Positions 46,627 to 56,503 of a stretch of 64,000 nucleotides of DNA are shown here, in pieces. The notes below the pieces were generated by a model that worked only from the letters and a program-made list of their open reading frames with translations, did no database searches and had not been told where the DNA came from. How positions within the stretch are numbered: position 1 is the stretch's first letter; every line of letters starts with the position of its first letter. The stretch covers positions 1,178,001-1,242,000 of the forward strand of contig CP186339.1 of NCBI GenBank assembly GCA_049347715.1. Reading direction: 5' to 3'. The translations under genes and the position numbers were made by a program. Source of the stretch: Thalassotalea_B piscium_A (GTDB taxonomy: Bacteria; Pseudomonadota; Gammaproteobacteria; Enterobacterales; Alteromonadaceae).

Positions 46627-47475
46627 ATGGCAATTACTGCTGCACAAGTTAAAGAATTACGTGAACGCACAGCTGCGGGCATGATGGATTGTAAAAAAGC
46701 GTTACAAGAAGCTGATGGTGATATGGAACTTGCGATTGAGAATATGCGTAAGTCTGGTCAAGCTAAAGCTGCTAAAAAAGCAGGTAATATTGCTGCTGAA
46801 GGTGCTATCTTAATTAAGCAAGGCAATGGCGTTGCTGCTTTAGTTGAAGTTAACTGTCAAACAGATTTCGTTGCTAAAGATGATAACTTCTTAGCATTTG
46901 CTAACGAAGTTGCTGATGCTGCTCTTGCTTCAAAAGTATCTATCGAAGATCTTCAAGCTCAGTTTGAAGAAAAGCGTATTGCTCTAGTTACTAAAATTGG
47001 TGAAAACATCAACATACGTCGCGTAGAGTACATTGAAGGTGCTGAATTAGCTTCTTATAGCCATGGTGCTACTATTGGTGTTGTTGTTGCTGGTGAAGGT
47101 GATGCAGAATCACTTAAACACATTGCTATGCACGTTGCTGCAAGCAAGCCAGAATATATCAACCCTGAAGATGTTCCAGCTGATGTTGTTGCTAAAGAAA
47201 AAGCTATTCAAATAGACATTGCGATGAATGAAGGTAAACCTCAAGAAATCGCTGAAAAAATGGTTACTGGTCGTATGAAGAAATTTACTGGTGAAGTTTC
47301 TTTAACAGGCCAAGCTTTTATTATGGAACCTAAGAAAACTGTTGGTGACATTCTTAAAGATCGTGCTGTAACTGTTTCTTCTTTTATCCGCTTAGAAGTG
47401 GGTGAAGGTATTGAAAGAAAATCAGAAGATTTTGCTGCTGAAGTAGAAGCACAACTTGCTGCTGCTAAAGGTTAA
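46627..47475 (+). CDS. tsf: Elongation factor Ts
   Basis: 282 residues. The EF-Tu GDP/GTP exchange factor. Its N-terminal UBA-like helix set (RERTAAGMMDCKKALQEADGD) and TDFVAKDDNF motif are intact. ATG follows TGAGGAA. A strong terminator follows. Confidence 0.98.
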   Translation: MAITAAQVKELRERTAAGMMDCKKALQEADGDMELAIENMRKSGQAKAAKKAGNIAAEGAILIKQGNGVAALVEVNCQTDFVAKDDNFLAFANEVADAALASKVSIEDLQAQFEEKRIALVTKIGENINIRRVEYIEGAELASYSHGATIGVVVAGEGDAESLKHIAMHVAASKPEYINPEDVPADVVAKEKAIQIDIAMNEGKPQEIAEKMVTGRMKKFTGEVSLTGQAFIMEPKKTVGDILKDRAVTVSSFIRLEVGEGIERKSEDFAAEVEAQLAAAKG

Positions 47476-47551
47476 TATTTAAGCGAAATATTGCTTAAAC
47501 AACTTCTTTTTTCAGTTTAGACTTTCGATAGTTAGCTAAACGTATTAAAAT

Positions 47552-47582
47552 AGCCGCGGTTAATTTTGACCGCGGCTTTTTT
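47552..47582 (+). terminator. Intrinsic terminator after tsf
   Basis: AGCCGCGGT (47552-47560) pairs with ACCGCGGCT (47569-47577), 8-base loop, then TTTTTT. It separates the rpsB-tsf operon from pyrH. Confidence 0.9.
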
Positions 47583-47605
47583 ACATCTACAGGAATGTTT
47601 ATTTT

Positions 47606-48352
47606 ATGAGCATCAATCCAAAACCAACATATCGTCGAATCTTATTAAAACTTAGTGGTGAGGCCTTAATGGGCGCCGAAGGCTTTGGCATAGATCCAAG
47701 TGTCCTTGATCGTATGGCTCAAGAAATTAAAGAATTAATTGAAATGGGTATTCAAGTTGGTTTGGTTATCGGAGGTGGCAATTTATTCCGTGGTGCTGGA
47801 TTAGCCGAGGCTGGAATGAACCGAGTAGTTGGCGATCAAATGGGAATGCTAGCGACTGTTATGAATGGCTTAGCAATGCGTGATGCACTTCATCGAGCAT
47901 TTGTTAATGCTAAACTCATGTCAGCTATTGATTTAGCGGGTGTGTGTGATACATATAACTGGGCAAATGCAATTGGCTTCTTAAAATCAGGCCGTGTAGT
48001 TATTTTTAGTGCGGGAACGGGTAATCCTTTTTTCACTACTGATTCTGCTGCGTGTTTAAGAGGCATTGAAATTGAAGCTGATGCCGTTTTAAAAGCAACT
48101 AAAGTAGATGGTATTTATTCTGCAGATCCAGTGTCTAATCCTGATGCAGAGTTATATACACATCTTACTTATCAAGCTGTATTAGAAAAAGAATTAAAAG
48201 TAATGGACCTTGCGGCATTTACCTTAGCGCGAGATCATAATATGCCTATTCGCGTGTTTAATATGAATAAACCTGGGGCATTAAAATCAGTGGTTATGGG
48301 TGACCCAGAGGGTACGACTATCGACCATGCTGAAAATTTAGTTGAAAAATAG
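47606..48352 (+). CDS. pyrH: UMP kinase
   Basis: 248 residues, amino-acid-kinase fold. LLKLSGEALMG is the phosphate loop and TDSAACLRGIEIEAD the family signature. Phosphorylates UMP to UDP. It lies 23 bases before frr. Confidence 0.97.
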   Translation: MSINPKPTYRRILLKLSGEALMGAEGFGIDPSVLDRMAQEIKELIEMGIQVGLVIGGGNLFRGAGLAEAGMNRVVGDQMGMLATVMNGLAMRDALHRAFVNAKLMSAIDLAGVCDTYNWANAIGFLKSGRVVIFSAGTGNPFFTTDSAACLRGIEIEADAVLKATKVDGIYSADPVSNPDAELYTHLTYQAVLEKELKVMDLAAFTLARDHNMPIRVFNMNKPGALKSVVMGDPEGTTIDHAENLVEK

Positions 48353-48375
48353 ACTGTTTTTAAGGAAATATTAAA

Positions 48376-48933
48376 GTGATAGATGATATTAAACAAGATG
48401 CCAAAGAGCGTATGGCAAAAAGTATTGATGCTTTTAAAACAAGCCTAAATAAAGTAAGAACAGGTCGCGCACATACGTCGTTGTTAGATAATATTAGCGT
48501 TGAATACTACGGTATGGACACACCTTTAAATCAAGTAGGTAATATTTCGATTCCAGATGCCCGAACTATAGCGATTAGTGTCTTTGATAAGGCGATGATA
48601 TCTGCAGTGGAAAAAGCGATTTTAGCATCTGACTTAGGTTTAAATCCTTCTTCTCAAGGTACTTTAATTCGCATACCATTACCTCCGTTAACCGAAGAGC
48701 GTCGTCGTGATTTAGTTAAAGTTGTTAAAGGTGAAGGCGAAGGTGCTAAAGTAGCTATTCGTAATATTCGTCGTGACGCGAACTCAGACATTAAATCGTT
48801 AAACAAAGATAAAGAAGTCAGTGACGATGAAATGCATCAAGCAGAAGATGACATTCAAAAAATTACCGATACTTATGTTAAACAAGTGGATGTGATTTTA
48901 GCGGATAAAGAATCTGAGTTGATGGAAATATAG
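48376..48933 (+). CDS. frr: Ribosome recycling factor
   Basis: 185 residues, the standard length. Starts with GTG 48376 (MIDDIKQDAKERM). The motif RTGRAHTSLLD and the C-terminal helix bundle are intact. Splits post-termination ribosomes with EF-G. Confidence 0.97.
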   Translation: MIDDIKQDAKERMAKSIDAFKTSLNKVRTGRAHTSLLDNISVEYYGMDTPLNQVGNISIPDARTIAISVFDKAMISAVEKAILASDLGLNPSSQGTLIRIPLPPLTEERRRDLVKVVKGEGEGAKVAIRNIRRDANSDIKSLNKDKEVSDDEMHQAEDDIQKITDTYVKQVDVILADKESELMEI

Positions 48934-48951
48934 TCAGGTATATAGAAAAAT

Positions 48952-48997
48952 ACGCTGTAGCCTCTAGTTATTTCGTAACTAGCTACAGCGTTTTTGT
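48952..48997 (+). terminator. Intrinsic terminator after frr
   Basis: Long hairpin: ACGCTGTAG (48952-48960) pairs with CTACAGCGT (48983-48991), with an inner CTAGTTA/TAACTAG stem, followed by a T-run. It lies 18 bases past frr. Confidence 0.85.
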
Positions 48998-49028
48998 ATT
49001 TATAAAAGATTAGTATAATGGAGCTTAT

Positions 49029-49790
49029 GTGAGCACTACTGAACCTATGGCTGATGAGATAATTAATATTCCTCAACATGTCGCGATTATCATGGATGGC
49101 AATGGTCGTTGGGCTCAGTTACGTGGTAAAAAAAGAGTTGTTGGTCATAAAAATGGTGTTGAATCTGTTCGTGCTGTTGTTTCGACTGCAAGAAAGCAAG
49201 GAGTTAAAGCCTTAACCTTATTTGCATTTAGTAGTGAAAATTGGCAACGTCCAGAAGGAGAAGTAAGCGTTTTAATGGATTTGTTTATGTATGTGTTGAC
49301 CCGAGAGGTGAAGAAACTGCATAAAAACAACATTCGTTTTCAAGTAATTGGCGATATTTCTCGTTTTTCAGCAAAATTACAAAAAATGATTAAAGCATCT
49401 GAAGTACTAACAGAAAATAATAATGCTATGGTACTGTCTATAGCGGCTAATTATGGTGGACGTTGGGATATAGCTAACGCAGCTAAAAAAATAGCAGAAA
49501 AAGCAGTGTCGGGTGAGATTAGTACAGAAGATATTAATGAAGATATACTCGCTCAAGAAATTAGCTTAGCCAATTTACCTGAATTAGATTTATTGATCCG
49601 CACCGGCGGTGATTATAGAATCAGTAACTTCTTATTATGGCAGGCAGCTTATGCAGAGATGTATTTTACCGAAGTGTTATGGCCGGACTTCCAAGAAGAT
49701 GAGTTATTAAAAGCGATAGCTTGCTTTGATAATAGAGAACGAAGGTTTGGCCTTACCGGCGAACAAATTAAAAATAATAATAATAATTAA
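49029..49790 (+). CDS. uppS: Undecaprenyl diphosphate synthase
   Basis: 253 residues from GTG 49029, which follows GGAG. Cis-prenyltransferase making the peptidoglycan and O-antigen carrier lipid. AIIMDGNGRWA carries the catalytic Asp, and LLIRTGGDYRISNFLLWQAAYAE is the second signature. It precedes cdsA by 19 bases. Confidence 0.97.
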   Translation: MSTTEPMADEIINIPQHVAIIMDGNGRWAQLRGKKRVVGHKNGVESVRAVVSTARKQGVKALTLFAFSSENWQRPEGEVSVLMDLFMYVLTREVKKLHKNNIRFQVIGDISRFSAKLQKMIKASEVLTENNNAMVLSIAANYGGRWDIANAAKKIAEKAVSGEISTEDINEDILAQEISLANLPELDLLIRTGGDYRISNFLLWQAAYAEMYFTEVLWPDFQEDELLKAIACFDNRERRFGLTGEQIKNNNNN

Positions 49791-49809
49791 AACAGAAAAG
49801 GGTTAGCGT

Positions 49810-50676
49810 TTGTTAAAACAAAGAATTATAACTGCAGTTGTCTTAGCACCTTTGGCTATTTCGGCAATATTTTATTTACCGCTAGCTAATTTTGCTGCTT
49901 TAATTATGGCTATCATGGCAATAGGTGCATGGGAATGGGGGCCTTTAATGGGCTTCGATAAAAATAATCGTCGAATGGCATTTGTCGTTGGAACCATTGC
50001 CCTTATTAGTATCCTCTGGATGAAGTTCCCATTAGAAGAACTGTGGCATGACCATAGTATCTTGCAGCAAGGTGCAATCTACGTCTTATGGTTGGCCGTT
50101 GCTTGGTGGTTACTTTCTGCTACGTTGACCTTTTTATATCCCCGTTATAGTAAATTTTGGTCTAGTCACCGCTCAGTAAGAGGGGTTTTTGGTTGGTTAA
50201 CTCTTGTACCAACCTGGCTGGCTTTTATGGTTATCCGTACCAACGAATATCATTCAGATCCCTACCATGGCGCACAATTGATCATGTTTCTATTCTTAAT
50301 GGTATGGGGTGCTGATATAGGGGCGTATTTTGTTGGCAAAGCAATTGGTAAACGTAAATTAATGCCTAATGTAAGCCCTGGAAAAACCATTGAAGGATAT
50401 ATTGGTGGCGTTATATTTGCTTGTTTGTTAGTTTCACTTGCAGGGTACATTTTAGATTGGAGTTCGCAGCAAAATATATTGGTGCTTATTGTGACTGTGA
50501 TTATTACTACTATTTCAGTATTAGGTGATTTAAATGAAAGTATGTTTAAGCGTCAAGCCGGTTTGAAAGACAGTGGTACTATTCTCCCTGGTCACGGTGG
50601 AATCTTAGATCGAATTGATAGCTTAACAGCCACTGCGCCGGTTTTTGCTTTATGTTATGCAGTGATTGGCTGGTAA
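49810..50676 (+). CDS. cdsA: Phosphatidate cytidylyltransferase
   Basis: 288 residues, about eight membrane helices. Makes CDP-diacylglycerol. The C-terminal signature (SMFKRQAGLKDSGTILPGHG, then GILDRIDS) is intact. It starts at TTG 49810 (MLKQRIITAVVLAPL). The stop overlaps the dxr start (TAATG). Confidence 0.95.
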   Translation: MLKQRIITAVVLAPLAISAIFYLPLANFAALIMAIMAIGAWEWGPLMGFDKNNRRMAFVVGTIALISILWMKFPLEELWHDHSILQQGAIYVLWLAVAWWLLSATLTFLYPRYSKFWSSHRSVRGVFGWLTLVPTWLAFMVIRTNEYHSDPYHGAQLIMFLFLMVWGADIGAYFVGKAIGKRKLMPNVSPGKTIEGYIGGVIFACLLVSLAGYILDWSSQQNILVLIVTVIITTISVLGDLNESMFKRQAGLKDSGTILPGHGGILDRIDSLTATAPVFALCYAVIGW

Positions 50677-51896
50677 TGATGACACGTAATGTTTGTATTC
50701 TAGGTTCAACGGGCTCTATTGGTGTAAGTACGTTAGACGTGATCCGTCTTCATCCTTCATTATTTAATGTGGTTAGCTTATCGGCTAGGGCAAGCGTTGA
50801 CCTGATGTTGGAACAATGTATTGAATTTAAACCTCAACATGTTGTTATGGTTTCGACCAAACATGCTGAGCAATTAAAGCAAAAACTACGCGAACATCAT
50901 ATTGAAGATATTCAGGTAACTTCAGGAACGAAGGCGCTTGTTGAGCTTGCGAGCTCAGCGGAAAATGATACGGTCATGGCGGCTATTGTCGGCGCTTCAG
51001 GCTTACTGCCAACATTAGCGGCAGTAAAAAAAGGCAAACGGGTGTTATTGGCGAATAAAGAAGCATTAGTAACCTCGGGTGCTATTTTTATTGAAGCTGT
51101 TAAAAATTCAGGAGCAGAATTATTACCTATAGACAGTGAACATAACGCCATTTTTCAATGTCTACCGGTGAAGGCACAAAGTCAAACAGGTTATTGTGAG
51201 TTAGCAGAGCAAGGTGTTAGTAAAATATTGTTAACTGGTTCAGGCGGGCCTTTTAGAACTTTACCTATTGAAGCGCTTGACGATGTAACGCCGGATCAAG
51301 CTTGTGCTCATCCTAACTGGGAAATGGGTCGGAAAATATCAGTAGACTCTGCGACAATGATGAACAAAGGCCTTGAGTTAATTGAAGCCAAATGGCTATT
51401 CAATGTAGCGGTCGAAGATATCAAAGTGGTTTTACACCCACAAAGTACTATTCACTCTATGGTGCAATATAAGGACGGTTCTGTGATTGCTCAGATGGGT
51501 AACCCAGACATGCGTACACCTATTGCACATGCCTTAGCTTATCCTGAACGAATATCCGCAGGTGTTGAGCCGTTAGATTTTTTTACCACTCCAGCTTTTG
51601 AGTTTTCTGATGTTAACTTTGATCGTTATCCTAACTTAAAGCTTGCCATTGATGCTTGTAAATCAGGGCAAGGTGCTTGTACTGCACTCAATGCAGCTAA
51701 TGAAATAGCGGTTGATGCTTTTTTAAACAAACGTATTAAATTTACCGATATTGCAAAAATAAATGAAACTTCTGTGAAAAAATTTGTCTCAGAAGAGGTG
51801 ATAACAATTGATGATGTTATCCGTATTGATAATTCGGCACGAATTTTTGCGAGTTCAGTTGTTGAAGATATTGTTAATGCTGTAGAAGGTAAATAA
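50676..51896 (+). CDS. dxr: 1-deoxy-D-xylulose-5-phosphate reductoisomerase
   Basis: About 406 residues from ATG 50676; ATG 50679 is an equal alternative. The NADPH site ILGSTGSIGVSTLDVI and the metal/substrate region LLPIDSEHNAIFQ are intact, as is the HPNWEMGRKISVDSATMMNK loop. MEP pathway. In E. coli the order is dxr-uppS-cdsA; here dxr follows cdsA. Confidence 0.97.
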   Translation: MMTRNVCILGSTGSIGVSTLDVIRLHPSLFNVVSLSARASVDLMLEQCIEFKPQHVVMVSTKHAEQLKQKLREHHIEDIQVTSGTKALVELASSAENDTVMAAIVGASGLLPTLAAVKKGKRVLLANKEALVTSGAIFIEAVKNSGAELLPIDSEHNAIFQCLPVKAQSQTGYCELAEQGVSKILLTGSGGPFRTLPIEALDDVTPDQACAHPNWEMGRKISVDSATMMNKGLELIEAKWLFNVAVEDIKVVLHPQSTIHSMVQYKDGSVIAQMGNPDMRTPIAHALAYPERISAGVEPLDFFTTPAFEFSDVNFDRYPNLKLAIDACKSGQGACTALNAANEIAVDAFLNKRIKFTDIAKINETSVKKFVSEEVITIDDVIRIDNSARIFASSVVEDIVNAVEGK

Positions 51897-51901
51897 GTTG
51901 T

Positions 51902-53257
51902 ATGTTTGAATTTTTGTGGAATTTATCTTCTTTTATCGTTGCTCTCGGTATTTTAATTACTGTGCATGAATACGGCCACTTTTGGGTGGCGCGTAAAAAT
52001 GGTGTAAGAGTTGAACGCTTTTCTATTGGCTTTGGTAAACCCTTATGGCGTAGAAAAGATAAACAGGGTACCGAGTTTGTTATTGCACTGATTCCATTAG
52101 GCGGTTACGTCAAAATGTTAGACGAGCGTGTGGATGAGGTATCAGAAGAAGATAAGCCATATAGTTTTAATAGTAAGAGTGTGTATCAGCGTATTGCAAT
52201 TATTGCTGCTGGTCCGTTAGCTAATTTTATTTTTGCCATTTTCGCTTTTTACTTGATGTTTATTTTAGGTATGCCTTCAGTAAAACCAATTATTGGTGAT
52301 ATTGATGCAAATTCAATTGCAGCAAAAAGCCTATTGAATCCAAACAGTGAAATAATTGAAGTGGCTGGTGAGCGAACGTTAGATTGGACTGATGTTAATT
52401 TAGCGTTAGCCGGTAGCATTGGTGAAGAAAAAATAACTCTCTCAGTCAAAGAGGAAGGTAATGCCAGTGCTAAGCAGTATGTGCTAGATACTAAGCAATG
52501 GACATTTCAACCAGACAAAGAGTCAGCCTATGCCAGTTTAGGGATCAAACCTTATCGGGCAAAAACAATAAATGAACTAGCACTTGTGGGTGAAAATTCA
52601 CCGGCTGAAAAATATGGTTTAAAGGTTGGCGATCAGTTTGTCGCAATAAATGGCAAGGCTGAACGTAACGATTGGGAATATTTTTCGTCAGAAATCAAAA
52701 AATATCCTAGCAAAGAGATCCTTTTAACGGTAAAACGTAATGGTGAACTGATTAATCTTACGTTAATACCTGATAGTGTTGAGCGAAATGGAAGCTTGAT
52801 TGGCTATCTTGGCGTTGCTCCTCAGTCAGAACCTTACCCAAAACAATACCTCATTGATATTGTTTACGGACCAATAGATGCGATTGGCAAGAGTATAGAA
52901 AAAACTTGGAGCCTTATTGGTTTAAGCTTCGATATGATAGGAAAGCTGATCACCGGAGATGTGTCAGTGAAAAACTTAAGTGGTCCTATTGGGATTGCGC
53001 AAGGAGCAGGAGATCATGCAGGCTATGGTTTTGTTTATTTTTTAGGCTTTTTAGGCTTGATCAGTATTAATTTAGGCATAATTAATATTTTACCGGTACC
53101 AGTACTTGATGGTGGCCATTTAGTTTATTACCTTATAGAGCTTTTAACGGGGAAACCCGTACCAGAAAAAATTCAAGAAATTGGTTTCAAGTTTGGTACA
53201 CTAGCGCTCTTAGGGTTAATGAGTATCGCAATATTTAACGATTTTTCGCGATTATAA
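51902..53257 (+). CDS. rseP: Site-2 protease RseP
   Basis: 451 residues. Intramembrane zinc protease that cuts RseA in the sigma-E pathway. H22, E23 and H26 form HEYGH in the first helix, and the third ligand lies in VPVLDGGHLVYYL near the end. Two PDZ domains lie between (about 115-305, the second containing AEKYGLKVGDQFVAINGKAE). Confidence 0.95.
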   Translation: MFEFLWNLSSFIVALGILITVHEYGHFWVARKNGVRVERFSIGFGKPLWRRKDKQGTEFVIALIPLGGYVKMLDERVDEVSEEDKPYSFNSKSVYQRIAIIAAGPLANFIFAIFAFYLMFILGMPSVKPIIGDIDANSIAAKSLLNPNSEIIEVAGERTLDWTDVNLALAGSIGEEKITLSVKEEGNASAKQYVLDTKQWTFQPDKESAYASLGIKPYRAKTINELALVGENSPAEKYGLKVGDQFVAINGKAERNDWEYFSSEIKKYPSKEILLTVKRNGELINLTLIPDSVERNGSLIGYLGVAPQSEPYPKQYLIDIVYGPIDAIGKSIEKTWSLIGLSFDMIGKLITGDVSVKNLSGPIGIAQGAGDHAGYGFVYFLGFLGLISINLGIINILPVPVLDGGHLVYYLIELLTGKPVPEKIQEIGFKFGTLALLGLMSIAIFNDFSRL

Positions 53258-53287
53258 AGAAAATAAGAAGTATAAAGTAATTATTAT

Positions 53288-55753
53288 ATGATGATTAAAA
53301 AAATAGCCCTTGCGGTTTTATTAGGTGCCATTGGTAGCACGGCACAAGCTGCTGAAGCATTCAAGGTAGAAGATATTCAAGTGAAAGGATTACAGCGTGT
53401 CGCCTTAGGTGCTGCGTTAACACATATTCCTTTTAATATTGGTGATACTCTAAACGATTTTCGAATTTCTCAGGCGATAAAATCTTTATATCGTTCAGGG
53501 CATTTTAATAACATCGTGGTTTCAAAAAATGGCAATCGTGTCATTTTTCGAGTCCAAGAGCGTGAAACTATCAGTGAGATTACCTTTGAGGGTAATAAAG
53601 ACCTCAAAGATGAGCAATTAAACGAAAGTTTAGATGGTAGTGATATTCGTGTAGGCGAAACGCTGGATAAAACCGTCATATCAGGCTTAGAAACTGGCTT
53701 GGAAGATTTTTATCATAGTGTTGGTAAGTATAATGCAGATGTTAAAACTGAAATTACTCACTTACCTCGTAACCGTGTCGATTTAAAATTTATTTTTAGC
53801 GAAGGCGATGCTGCGGCGATTAAACAAATTAATATTGTCGGTAATGAAATTTTTACCGATCAAAAATTACTTGAACATATTGAGTTAACTTATGATTCAC
53901 CGTGGTGGGATTTTATGGCGCAAGATCGCTATCAAAAACAAACCCTACAAGGTGATATGGAAACTATTGAAAGTTTCTATTTAGATCGTGGTTATTTAAA
54001 ATATAAAGTTGACTCAACACAAGTCTCAATGACCCCAGATAAAGAATCGGTTTATATCACACTTAATATCACCGAAGGTGAACAGTATAAAGTGAGTGAT
54101 GTTGAGTTTGTTGGAGATATGGCTGGATTTGAAAAAACAATCAGAGCTATTAATCCATTAAGAGCTGATAAACTTTATAATGGTGCTGAAGTGACTTACA
54201 CCGAAGAAACCATTAGTAAATTTCTTGGTCGCTTTGGTTACGCTTACCCTAAAGTCACTACAATTCCAGATATTAATGAAGAAGATAAAACAGTTAAGTT
54301 AACTATTTCTATTGATCCTGGAAAACGTGTCTATGTAAACCGTATTAATTTTACAGGTAATCATGTTACTGCTGACAATGTATTACGTCGAGAAATGCGT
54401 CAAATGGAAGGGGCATGGCTATCGAATAGTTTAGTGGAAGGCTCTAAAGCTTGGTTATCACGTCTGCCTTACATGGAAACTGTTGAGTTTGAAACTAAAC
54501 AGCTACCTAATGAAGAAGATCTAGTTGATATTGACTTTACCGTTAAAGAACAAGCATCAGGCTCATTTACAGCGGGTATTGGTTATGGGTCTACCACTAA
54601 ATTAAGTTTGAATGCGGGTATTCAGCAAAATAACTTTTTAGGAACCGGTAACCGTTTAGCATTTAATATTAATACAATTAGTTATTCTCAAAGTGTTAAT
54701 ATTTCTTATACTGATCCTTATTTTACTAAAGATGCCATTTCGTTAGGTGGGAATATTTATTACAACGAGTTTGATGCTGGTAGCGCTAACCTTGTTGAAT
54801 ATAATAATAAAACCTATGGTGTTGGTGTTAATTTTGGTTTTCCAATTAATGAATATGTCCGTCTGAATTTTGGTCTTGGCTATAAAAGTAATGGTATTAC
54901 TCGCTTACAAACCTATGAGCAAATTCAGCGCTTTTATGAATTGTATTCAGATCCAAACGACCCCGATGGTGGTTTAAATTTTGATACATTTGATATCTCA
55001 GCGGGAATCTCTCGCTCAACGTTAAACCGTGGTACTTTTCCGACCGCAGGTTCTCAACAGAGTTTGAGCTATAAAATGACTACGCCGAATTCGGATGTAA
55101 ATTATTTTAAAATTAATTTAGACACTAAATGGTATTTCCCGATTGCACGTGGTTGGAGTGTATTAACTCGGATGCAATTAGGTTACGGAAATGGCTATGG
55201 CTCGGTAAATGGTAATGATCAAGTATTACCATTTTGGGAGAACTTTAGAGCCGGTGGTTCAGATACCTTACGTGGATTTGAAACTAATACTGTTGGACCG
55301 CGAGCTGTATTCCGTTATCCAAGTCAAATTCCAGGAACTCCAGATCCTATCTCAGGCTCTAATTGTTGTTTAGGTCCTGATCATGATGTTGTACAAGAAT
55401 CAACGCTATCAGTTGGTGGTAATGCTATTGTTCTTGCCGGGCTTGAATTGATAGTACCAACACCATTTTTAGATGAAGGCTTTGCAAATAGTGTACGTAC
55501 TAGTTTATTTGTTGATGCTGGTAATGTTTGGGATACTGAATTTCAAAAAGATGATTATAAAAGCTTAGCAAGTAAAGAGTTTGAAAAAATAGCTGATTAT
55601 TCTGATGTCGGACGCTTTAGAGCCTCTGCTGGATTATCAGTACAATGGTTATCCCCTATGGGTCCAATGATTTTTAGCTTTGCTAAAACATTGAAAGAAG
55701 AAACGGGTGATGATACAAAATTCTTTACCTTTAATATTGGTAAAACCTTTTAA
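53288..55753 (+). CDS. bamA: Outer-membrane assembly factor BamA
   Basis: 821 residues. A signal peptide (about 1-21, cleavage after AQA) is followed by five POTRA domains (about 24-425) and a 16-strand barrel. The loop-6 signature appears as DTLRGFETNTVGPRA. The last residue is Phe (FFTFNIGKTF), the usual outer-membrane end signal. Follows rseP by 30 bases. Confidence 0.96.
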   Translation: MMIKKIALAVLLGAIGSTAQAAEAFKVEDIQVKGLQRVALGAALTHIPFNIGDTLNDFRISQAIKSLYRSGHFNNIVVSKNGNRVIFRVQERETISEITFEGNKDLKDEQLNESLDGSDIRVGETLDKTVISGLETGLEDFYHSVGKYNADVKTEITHLPRNRVDLKFIFSEGDAAAIKQINIVGNEIFTDQKLLEHIELTYDSPWWDFMAQDRYQKQTLQGDMETIESFYLDRGYLKYKVDSTQVSMTPDKESVYITLNITEGEQYKVSDVEFVGDMAGFEKTIRAINPLRADKLYNGAEVTYTEETISKFLGRFGYAYPKVTTIPDINEEDKTVKLTISIDPGKRVYVNRINFTGNHVTADNVLRREMRQMEGAWLSNSLVEGSKAWLSRLPYMETVEFETKQLPNEEDLVDIDFTVKEQASGSFTAGIGYGSTTKLSLNAGIQQNNFLGTGNRLAFNINTISYSQSVNISYTDPYFTKDAISLGGNIYYNEFDAGSANLVEYNNKTYGVGVNFGFPINEYVRLNFGLGYKSNGITRLQTYEQIQRFYELYSDPNDPDGGLNFDTFDISAGISRSTLNRGTFPTAGSQQSLSYKMTTPNSDVNYFKINLDTKWYFPIARGWSVLTRMQLGYGNGYGSVNGNDQVLPFWENFRAGGSDTLRGFETNTVGPRAVFRYPSQIPGTPDPISGSNCCLGPDHDVVQESTLSVGGNAIVLAGLELIVPTPFLDEGFANSVRTSLFVDAGNVWDTEFQKDDYKSLASKEFEKIADYSDVGRFRASAGLSVQWLSPMGPMIFSFAKTLKEETGDDTKFFTFNIGKTF

Positions 55754-55816
55754 TTTTAAACACTGATCCCTATATCTATAAGAATGATCAGAATATCTAA
55801 TAAGTAGGAGAAGACA

Positions 55817-56335
55817 TTGAAAAAGTTATTTAAATCTATTGCCATCGCAACGGTTGCTTCAGGCGCGATTTTATCAAGTGCGGCTATGGCAGCAGACCAA
55901 AAAATTGGTATTGTTAATTTTCAAGAAGTGATGGGCGCTATCCCTCAAACTGCAGCAATAATGCAACAGTTAGAAACAGAGTTTAAAGATGAAAGAGCGG
56001 TTGTTGCTCAGTTAGAAAAAGATCTTAAGTATTATCAAGAGAAAAAGAAACGTGACAGTGCGTTAATGAGTGCTAAAGAAAAAGAAGAACTTGATAAAAA
56101 AATGGCTGATCTTTTTGCAGAATATCAAGAAAAAGGTAAAGCGCTTCAGCAAAAAGCAGGTGTTCGCCAAAACGAAGAGCAAAATAAATTAATTGCTTTA
56201 GTCCGTCAAGCCATTGATGGCATTGCTGCTAAAGGTAAATTTGACCTTATACTTCAACAACAAGCGGTTGCATTTTCTAAACCAGACGCTGATATTACTA
56301 AAAAAGTTGTTGAACAGGTTAGTAAACTTAAATAA
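55817..56335 (+). CDS. skp: Periplasmic chaperone Skp/OmpH
   Basis: 172 residues. Signal peptide to about residue 25 (SSAAMAAD), then a short beta strand (KIGIVNFQEVM) and long helical tentacles rich in Lys and Glu. Carries unfolded outer-membrane proteins to BAM. Start is TTG 55817, 5 bases after AGGAGAA. Confidence 0.93.
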   Translation: MKKLFKSIAIATVASGAILSSAAMAADQKIGIVNFQEVMGAIPQTAAIMQQLETEFKDERAVVAQLEKDLKYYQEKKKRDSALMSAKEKEELDKKMADLFAEYQEKGKALQQKAGVRQNEEQNKLIALVRQAIDGIAAKGKFDLILQQQAVAFSKPDADITKKVVEQVSKLK

Positions 56336-56391
56336 CACCTTAGGGTATATACCCAAGTAAAGCTACGATAAATTCATTGTAACCTACTTAT

Positions 56392-56432
56392 GCTTTTCTC
56401 ATCATCTATAGTCTATAGATGATGAGAAAAGC
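56392..56432. repeat. 41-base near-perfect palindrome between skp and lpxD
   Basis: A 20-base arm (56392-56411) and its perfect complement (56413-56432) are separated by one T. Arms begin GCTTTTCTCATC. No immediate T-run follows. A TATACCCAAGTAAAGC motif lies just before. It could attenuate skp-to-lpxD transcription or be an inserted repeat. Confidence 0.75.
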
Positions 56433-56503
56433 AAAGGATTGTTTTTACAAAGACACTGAGCAAATGGTAGCTTTGTAATGTTTTCCTCACAAGATAGGTT
56501 ATT

